A stretch of 64,000 bases of DNA, taken from Ligustrum vulgare. Taxonomy: Eukaryota; Streptophyta; Magnoliopsida; Lamiales; Oleaceae. The position numbers and the translations under genes are program-made. Of this stretch, positions 56,957 to 64,000 are shown piece by piece (position 1 is the first letter of the stretch; each line of letters starts with the position of its first letter). The notes under the pieces were generated by a model. That model did no database searches, was not told the origin of the DNA, and was given only the letters and a program-made list of their open reading frames with translations. The DNA lies in contig OY743169.1 of the NCBI GenBank assembly GCA_963555705.1, forward strand, positions 50,644,124 to 50,708,123. Reading direction: 5' to 3'.

Positions 56957-58189
56957 TGATTGACGTTTGACATTGAGCTTTATGAGTTATGATTTTGGTA
57001 ATTGGCAGAATTCCAATTTACCAATTATTGAATTTGTGAATTGTGATTTAAATAATTACTATTTATTGATTTATAGTTTTCTGTATTATAGAAGAGTGAG
57101 TGAATAATAGAACAAATAAGAAAAATGCCCACGGTTTCTTTTGTATGTTATATAATTTAATGCAACAATGGTAGAAATCAATCAGTATAATCTAAAATTC
57201 ATTTAAGAAAATGAAGAGACTATCTACAGTTTAAATACCTTAGAAATCAAGCTTAAAATTTGCTAAAAACTTGACCCCAACCATAAAGGGAATGGCGAAA
57301 TGCATATAAATTGAAGGCAAGAAGCAAGAAAGTGAAGCTAAATAACACAATACATACACATATACAATACCAACAGGCTTCAAGAAAATAAATTAACTCG
57401 GTGCATAAAAAGACTTACATGAGAGAAGAATTTTTATAATATTTCATTGAATAATAATATAGAATATTGTGATCGTTGACAGTCGAAAGTCAAGGTCAAT
57501 GAACCGCTCTAGTTGAACATAATCCTAGATCCGTCAATAGCAACATCAATCGGATCTCTCCCCACTTTTGAAAAAACCATTCTCTCTTCTATCAGATCCC
57601 CATACTAATTCTATACCCTTCAATTCTCTCCAGATAAAAGATAGAAATCCATATCCATTTAAACTTGAATCAGTATTATTTAATATGATATATTATTTGA
57701 GAAGTATTAAATTTCATTATTTTGACGAATAGGTGAACAGTTTGACTTTTCAGCATTTTAATTGATAATCTTTTAGTTTGCTTAGTTGGAGTCCACGAAA
57801 AAGGGGCTCTCGAATTAATAAAATTCCCTTAAAATACTCGAAAAAATTAATTATTATTTGGCCTGAATCGGTTGCAATTCAGAATTCTTTTCTTTTATTG
57901 TGAAACAGTTCTTGTAGAAAAATATTACATTTTTTAATTATGTGATGTTGCATTCAAATATTAATATTTAGTATGTTATTAAATGAAACCACTCTTCTCA
58001 TTTATTTGGATAATTATTTATGATTTGCTATGGTTTCCTCTTACATGTTATCCACTGGTTTCAGAAATGCTTTGTCATAACTTTTGAGAAAGGAATATCT
58101 GAACAATTTGCAGTATAGAAAGAATTGTCAATGAGATGGATATCTTAATTTGTTTATTACATTTACTCGTAACCTTAAATAATTGGAGG
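55325..58189. other. Intergenic DNA; antisense LTR relic at 55440-55760, no gene seen
   Basis: At 55470-55560 the minus strand reads ctcgtaggatcgatacttg, then ttacttgcgcaacccatacacttgcgg, the U5 phrase of Athila/Tat LTRs, so an old minus-strand LTR lies here. A GC-richer patch at 56030-56100 has no clear reading frame. Microsatellites: (TA)n at about 55870-55890 and 56899-56953, and (GT)n at about 56841-56857. Nothing else is recognised. Confidence 0.4.
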
Positions 58190-59124
58190 TTGTTCGGTTT
58201 CTTCAAAATAGAGGGTTGAGGGCAGATGATCGACATAATGTATAGAGATTGAACTAGATTTATTTATTAAAGATCTTCGACATAATGGGGTCTTCGGACC
58301 AGTTAGATAAGGTAATCTTCAGATATACCTAACTTTAAGTTTTTGTGTTTGTACACTTTTTTCTAGCATGACTATTGATTTAAGTCTCACATTCATGTTC
58401 ATTATGTTTTCTTCATCCTTTTTTGTTAAGCAGTGTAAACAATTGAGTTTCGAAAGCGTGTTATGTCCTATGCACATGTTTTGTTGTTCCTGATTCAAGA
58501 TATTTTGTATCCAACCACGAAACACATAAACAATATAATTTCTATTGAAATTTTTGATGACTATCTATGCATGTCTAATTGTTGATGCACTAATTATTAC
58601 CCTCAAAAAGTTTACTGAAGTCACAGTTGTTGATGATACTGAATATTTGGTTTACAGACGTCGTCACAATAGAAGGATTATGAACAAGAACAATATAGAG
58701 CTTACTAACTAATATGATGTTCCTCATAATCAACGTTTGTTGATAAAGTATAATGCTATTTCAACGTTGAATGGTGCAGTCAGGCTCGATACATTAAATA
58801 TCTTTTAAATAATGTGAACAAAGAGTATGATCGATGACCGCAACTTTTTGCCAAAGTACTGTTAATGATGGAATTAAATCTACAATTGAGAACAATGTGA
58901 ATTCAACAAATATAACGACTAATGTTGTGTATAAGGAGGTTTTTCAAAATTTGTATTACTCTTGATAAAAAAATCATTATTATTATTTTTATTATTATTA
59001 TGATCATCATCATCATTATTTAAGTTGACACATTATTTTTTATTGATTTTCTCTCATTGTTCTGTGTTAGTACATTATACTTTGTCAATAAAATATATTT
59101 GTGCGTCGAACAGGGTGAAACTAG
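58190..59124 (+). pseudogene. Helitron replicase/helicase relic with 3' end
   Basis: About 58210-58240 reads GLRADDRHNV-like sequence. 58614-58830 reads VVDDTEYLVYRRRHNRRIMN, then after a stop YDVPHNQRLLIKYNAIST and DTLNIF: the conserved segment of plant Helitron proteins that ends the Rep region. 58895-58966 gives TNVVYKEVFQNL, the protein C-terminus, then a stop. The end gtgcgtcgaacagggtgaaactag (CTAG 59121-59124) is a degraded Helitron terminus, followed by C and not the usual T. Most of the helicase is deleted. Confidence 0.75.
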
Positions 59125-60088
59125 CTGTTTGTAAGGCTGGGCGTTTTGGTTCTCAAAACTCAAGAATTGAATGATTCCGATTATTTTTCGGTTCTTTGTT
59201 CGGTTCTTTTGTTAAAAAATTCAACTTTAAGCAAACGTGAAAAATGTGTGCAAAAAAAAAAAAAAACCGTTGAGTCAAAAATTTTCAAATAAAATCATCA
59301 TGAGGTAAAATATTCAAAGTGAATATATTGGGGTTCTAAAGACATTAAGGATAGTTATAATATTCCGTATATTTCCACTAGCAACTATTTGTAGGATCTT
59401 CATCTTCTATTGTTCTATTTACTGTTTATGCTAGAATGCCCAGATTATCCGGACTAAAAAAATATATAATGATGACATATAGACACCTTTACCATAACAT
59501 AAAATCATTTAGGTAATTTGAACCTAAATATACTTTGAAGATAAAAAATGATTTCTAATGAACTCTTGTCTCAAACTTCAATGTCAAACTGTAATTCATT
59601 AATGCACATTCACAAAAGTCACATGCATGTCAAACCACAAATCTTTTCTGAAATTAGTTCAATACTTATCAACACAATAGTCATTGCCTTAATTTGTAAA
59701 TATTCACCAAAAAGATGTACTGAATTAGTGCGAGGAGAGACCAGACATCTAATCTTCTAAAATGGTGCACAAAATCTCATGTAGGATGCAACATAATATG
59801 AACAAGTCAGCAATTATCTTAATACATCTAAGAAGTTGGATTTGTATACTCTGTCATATAAAGCAACACAGAAAGTATCAAAAGTGTCATGTATGCTTAA
59901 TTTTTAAATAAGAATGTTCGATTTTCGATTCGATTTTTCAATTTTTAAATAAGAACCGATCGATATTCGGTTATTCAATTTTTCGATTTTGGTTCGATTT
60001 CAATTTTCATTTTTTTCCCTAAAGAACCGACTGGTTTTAATTTTTTTTGTTCGGTTCGATTTGATTTCGATTTTTTTGTCCACTCCTA
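59125..60088. mobile_element. hAT-like MITE remnant(s) with cggttc / gaaccg words
   Basis: The right end gtccactccta (60078-60088) equals that of the hAT element at 9706-10486, and the preceding 170 bp are full of ttcggtt and cgattttt words. A possible left end aaggctgggcg lies at 59132, but the flanks (gctgtttg and gttcgtac) do not form a target duplication. Two different truncated elements are as likely as one 957-bp element. Confidence 0.45.
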
Positions 60089-60551
60089 GTTCGTACAATT
60101 AGCATTTTTGAAATCAAAATCTCATCATGGTAGATTTTTTTGACCCCACCAAATAATAAAAAATGAGATGAAAAATTGAAAAGAAACGTCTCTATTTGTT
60201 AAAATTTGTTTGTTTAAAAATATATATTTTTATGTTTTTTAAATAAAATATGTGATTAAAAATAGATAGAGAAAATATGTGTGATTAAAAAGTGATTTAA
60301 AAAATTGTGTAAAAAAAATATGTTTAAAAATATATTTGGCAAATGGAGGCATCCACCCCCACTTCGGACAACCATTGGAAATCAAAATCTCTTTACGGTA
60401 GATTTTTTTGACCCCAGCCACCAAATAATAAAAAATGAGATGAAAAATAGAAAAAGAAACATGGATCTAATGTGGTACGGATTGCACGAGAATTTGTACA
60501 CCTTCAGTTTCCAACGGAAAATTTGCGGGCATGTGGGTTCCTGAAAGCTCG

Positions 60552-61127
60552 CACGTGATGGGTGAGTGGAAGGACACAGAAGCATAAAGCCTTGTGTCCT
60601 CTGAAATACACGTGTCCAATTCTTGGTCGGTAAGTCAGGTCAAAGCTGGCAGAAGATTCCTGGCAGATAGCGGTTGTACAAGGATAATTCTATTTTCACA
60701 ATATGATCCACAATGTGGATCACAGTCACACTCACATGGGGTGACCCCATCCCCATGTGAGTGTGATTGTGATCCACATTATGGATCACATCGTGACTAT
60801 AGCATTGTTGATTGTACAATACAGTTCAGGTACAGCGCACTATATCACGTTTCCTACGCCCTCCAACCTCTTTGGGGAAAATTTCCATCCTTTTGACATT
60901 TCAACATAAAAAATTACATTTATTTGCTTTCACACAATCTACGAAATCATAGATCGTCTCTATTTGTATCTCTAGAACAAAAACTCTAGGTAATTGATGT
61001 ACTGTTGGTCTGTTACAGTATATATCTGTTTGTTTATGAGCTCAATTGAACTTTCATTTTTTTTTGTTTTTTCTTGTGCTTAGGCGATCTGAAGTTGAGG
61101 CGAGATTGTTCCGAGTTAAGGAAAAGC
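60552..61127 (+). promoter_or_regulatory. Upstream region of the NDB2-like gene with two G-boxes
   Basis: CACGTG occurs at 60552-60557 and at 60609-60614 (the latter as acacgtgt, ABRE-like), 514-576 bp before the ATG. A TATA-like word (gtatatatc) lies at about 61018-61026. NDB2 genes are known to be induced by stress together with alternative oxidase; the G-boxes are compatible with that, but no function can be proved from sequence alone. Confidence 0.4.
60701..60791. repeat. Large imperfect palindrome with palindromic arms
   Basis: The left arm (60701-60741) and right arm (60751-60791) are about 41 nt each and reverse-complementary except for a few positions, around a loop tgaccccat. Each arm also contains its own smaller palindrome: gatccacaatgtggatc on the left and gatccacattatggatc on the right. 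It lies about 340 bp upstream of the NDB2 ATG. Confidence 0.9.
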
Positions 61128-63831
61128 ATGGAGAAAATTACGGCGTTCCAAAGATTTTCTAGAGCTTTTCGTGAGAATTCATCGCTTACTAAAATGTTGA
61201 TTGTTTTCACCGTCAGGTACTTATTCCTTTGTTTTTTATTTTGTGCTTTTAGATTTTCTTTGTTCAAGTGTAGAAGTGTTGTTTGAATTGAATTTTTGGT
61301 CTATGTTTTCTATGTTGCTCAGCTAGTTTCAGTTTTGGAATAATACGCTGGCATGATTCCTATTTAACTGATCAATTTAATCGTGTTTATTCTGTTGAGG
61401 TGTTTGCTTCACGCGATTAAAACAGAGTTTGAATGTGTTTGCAAGTAATTATGGTTTGAACACTAGGAAATAGACTTAAAAGAACTTAGATCCACGGGCT
61501 AAGGATTATATGTTATTACTGCTGACAATTAAACACACGGAACAACCATTTACAATTATACATATCTGATCTGCTAAAAATTTAATATGACTGACACACT
61601 TTTGATCTACTCATGTCATTATTTGAATCACGCTAGTAACTTGATTTGATCTGGATGGATACTCACGATTCCCTGATTTAATGATGAATTCATGCTCCCT
61701 CAGGGGACGTATCTTGTATCAGCTTAGGCAAGTTCTAAGTTGATTTTGTTATGATAGTGAAATCCTGTGTGACTTCACTTATACATAGGAACAACAATCT
61801 ACTTTTGCAGAACTAAATGTAACAATTTGTTCTACATCTCATTTTGATGCTCTTTCAGCAGCATGATTTAGTACATACTCGCACCTAATTATTTGGTCTT
61901 GACGAAATGACTGCACTCAACTTCTACATGGTTTGTAATTGTATGATTACACATTGCAAATTTTAGTTCGCTAGGACAATGTCAAAGGGTAACGAGAAAG
62001 CAATCGAAAGAAATGAATGCTCTAGCTCGTTTGATGGGAATCCAACTTTTCCTTTTTAAGTTACCAATCAAAGAAAATTATTCACTCAATAAGCCATATT
62101 TTACATGAAACAACATTGTTTTAGTTATTTATTAGTATAAATTTGACATGATAACTTTATTCCATGAAAATCTTTTGTTATGTGACAGTGGTGGGGGCCT
62201 TGTAGCGTATTCTGAGGCTAAACCTGATAATGGTATGAATGTCATTCCTTCTACTGATGCTGATGGAAAGAAAAAGAAGGTGGTGGTTCTTGGAACTGGT
62301 TGGGCTGGAACAAGTTTCTTGAAGAACCTGAAAAATTCCTCATACGACGTCCAGGTCATATCACCGCGTAACTATTTTGCATTCACACCATTGTTGCCAA
62401 GTGTTACCTGTGGTACCGTGGAACCTCGTAGCATTGTGGAACCTATTCGTAACATTGTCAGAAAGGTAATTGTAGCTAATAAGTAATTGTAATCAGTATA
62501 TTCTATAAGGTTCCTTCAAAATACTATATTTTTCCCTTGTGCTTGAAATCATTGTAGTGCATTTAAGTTCCGCGTAACTATTTTGCATTCACACCATTGT
62601 TGCCAAGTGTTACCTGTGGTACCGTGGAACCTCGTAGAATTGTGGAACCTATTCGTAACATTGTCAGAAAGGTAATTGTAGCTAATAAGTAATTGTAATC
62701 AGTATATTCTATAAGGTTCCTTCAAAATACTATATTTTTCCCTTGTGCTTGAAATCATTGTAGTGCATTTAAGTTCCTTCAAGTTGCTTTGAACTTCAAA
62801 ACATCCAAAATGCATTCTAGATGGTGACAACTTATTCAATTCACTGTTTATTACCTTTGAACATATTAAATTATCAAACACTAGATATAAAGTGTTATTC
62901 AAATTTGTTCTTTGTCCCCAAGAATGCATACAGCTTGAATGAATTTTCTTTTCTAGAATGAGTTTTGCTGATGAATTAAAGTGACTATTTGCTGTAGCAT
63001 AATCATTAAGAATTTATAGCATGTTACTAAAGCGCTTCGTCAGTAGTTCAATGTTTTTCTCACTCTGGCAGAAAAACATGGATGTTCATTACTGGGAAGC
63101 AGAATGCTTCAAGATTGATGCAGATAATAAGAAAGTGTATTGTCGGTCTAACTTGACCACCAATCTGGATGGGGAAGAAGAATTTGTTGTGGACTATGAC
63201 TACCTTGTGATTGCCATTGGAGCCCGTGCAAATACCTTCAATATTCCTGGAGTGGCAGAAAATTGCCATTTCTTGAAGGTAATACCTGCTGGCTTGTTTG
63301 ACATGTTATGCAATCAGTCTGTTCCATTATGTGCCTGGCTGTATTTAATTTCCCTGCAGAGAATTGATCTCTCCTTTCAAATAGATATCTCCCCTTTCAC
63401 ATTTGAGTTATAAAACAATGCGAGTAAAGTTTCCTTAACCATGGAATGGAGCCAAACCTGAACCCTATTTGAACCGTGTTGATTCATAAAATCTAGCCCT
63501 TTACCGTTGCCTATATGAACGTTTTTGTACATTGTACCTCTTCATTGCACACTTGATTCATGGAACTGCTCTTCTTGCAGGAAATAGAAGATGCTCAGAG
63601 GATTCGTAGGACAGTTATTGAAAGTTTTGAAAAGGCCAGCTTACCTAGCCTTACTGATGAAGAGAGAAAGAAAATTCTTCATTTTGTTGTTATTGGTGGA
63701 GGTCCCACTGGTGTGGAGTTTGCAGCAGAGCTTCACGATTATGTGAATGAAGATCTAGTCAAATTATACCCCAAGGCTAAAGATTTAGTTAGGATAACAC
63801 TTCTTGAGGCAACAGATCATATTTTGAACAT
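61128..63831 (+). CDS. NDB2: External alternative NAD(P)H:ubiquinone oxidoreductase, NDB2-type (5' part, exons 1-4)
   Basis: Type II NAD(P)H dehydrogenase of the outer face of the inner mitochondrial membrane; it passes electrons to ubiquinone without pumping protons. Exons are 61128-61216, 62189-62465, 63072-63278 and 63581-63831, all with GT-AG introns, giving 274 residues of an expected 580 or so; the gene runs off the right edge. Seen: an N-terminal basic/hydrophobic targeting segment (FQRFSRAF, then [21 protein letters not shown]), the first dinucleotide-binding motif [10 protein letters not shown] (61-70), [35 protein letters not shown], and the second nucleotide site [17 protein letters not shown] (226-242). 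The EF-hand insert typical of NDB proteins would lie beyond the window. NDB2, 3 and 4 are hard to tell apart by eye; NDB2 is the best guess. A 206-bp duplication disturbs the exon 2 donor region. Confidence 0.92.
62365..62776. repeat. 206-bp tandem duplication over the exon 2 / intron 2 boundary
   Basis: 62365-62570 is repeated as 62571-62776. The unit comprises the last 101 bp of exon 2, its 5' splice site (aaag|gtaatt) and 105 bp of intron 2. I see about one mismatch (cgtagcatt versus cgtagaatt). The second exon piece lacks its own 3' splice site, so it should be intronic when the first donor (62466) is used. Use of the second donor (62672) would add 206 nt, shift the frame and add an early stop (gta att gta gct aat aag taa). 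Confidence 0.95.
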
Positions 63832-64000
63832 GTAAGACCCTTCTTACTTGAATTAGATTTCTTGAATCAGATTACCAGAAATGAAATATTAGAATGGGGG
63901 TTGTATTTCAACTCCATTGCATTGGATACAAATTTTAGGCTGTTTAGCCTTTTAATGACACACAAAAAACTAAAATTACTCAATTTCTAGGCTGTTTAGC

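Noticed and set aside
59132..60088. One complete 957-bp hAT element
   Set aside because: The right end is good, but the candidate left end differs and the flanking octamers do not match, so completeness is not supported.
62571..62671. The second copy of the exon 2 tail as a genuine extra exon
   Set aside because: It has a donor site but no 3' splice site in front of it, so it cannot be spliced in as a separate exon.

Overview
The window is eukaryotic nuclear DNA from a flowering plant. It is AT-rich and intron-bearing, with plant-type splice sites, a plant-specific F-box gene, a plant alternative NAD(P)H dehydrogenase gene, and nearly every class of plant transposable element. A eudicot is likely; I cannot name the species. 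Only two genes look intact. One is a small three-exon F-box gene of the FBS1 (F-BOX STRESS INDUCED) type at 21457-22383. The other is the 5' half of an NDB2-type external mitochondrial NAD(P)H:ubiquinone oxidoreductase, from 61128 to the right edge. Both are plus strand and both families are known to respond to stress. Everything else that codes is a transposon relic or a gene fragment carried by a transposon.

Layout. 1-8438: low-complexity DNA, the 3' end and 3' LTR of an Athila/Tat-like Ty3 element (2269-3603), Stowaway MITE remnants, then a second Athila-like LTR (6639-8126) with decayed PBS and the start of gag. 8434-13085: LTR pieces of Tekay/Del-like and Athila-like elements carrying a hAT MITE (9706-10486) and a Harbinger-type element (10783-11668). 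13090-17760: a Ty1/copia integrase relic split by a complete minus-strand gag-protease-only retrotransposon (13181-16762, TSD aagtt) and by a Tourist-like MITE (16891-17411, TSD taa). 17700-20600: minisatellite, hAT MITE, LTR relic. 21112-22383: the F-box gene. 23530-26267: an inverted-repeat element and a Helitron tail. 26553-32780: a complete but decayed Ty1/copia element (TSD taccc, 457-bp LTRs).

34256-44467 is a 10.2-kb CACTA element with 3-bp TSD gtt. It holds an RPA1-like fragment, a 5' fragment of ribosomal protein gene RPS16 with its leader, a solo LTR, several unidentified exon-like pieces, and a Helitron relic that is itself cut by a hAT element. 44471-48740: LTR-derived DNA with a 1.6-kb direct repeat. 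48786-53300: a minus-strand Helitron holding a Mutator-like element (49699-52800, 9-bp TSD), which in turn holds a tandem TRIM retrotransposon with three 237-bp LTRs and two internal domains (50124-51798, TSD ccagg). 53700-59124: more Helitron ends. 60552-63831: the NDB2-like gene, with a large palindrome and two G-boxes upstream and a fresh 206-bp tandem duplication across the end of exon 2.

How it fits together: the order of insertion can be read from intact target-site duplications, so the window works as a stratigraphic record of transposition between two ordinary genes. All boundaries were read by eye; family-level names for LTR relics are inferences from typical end, PBS and PPT sequences.
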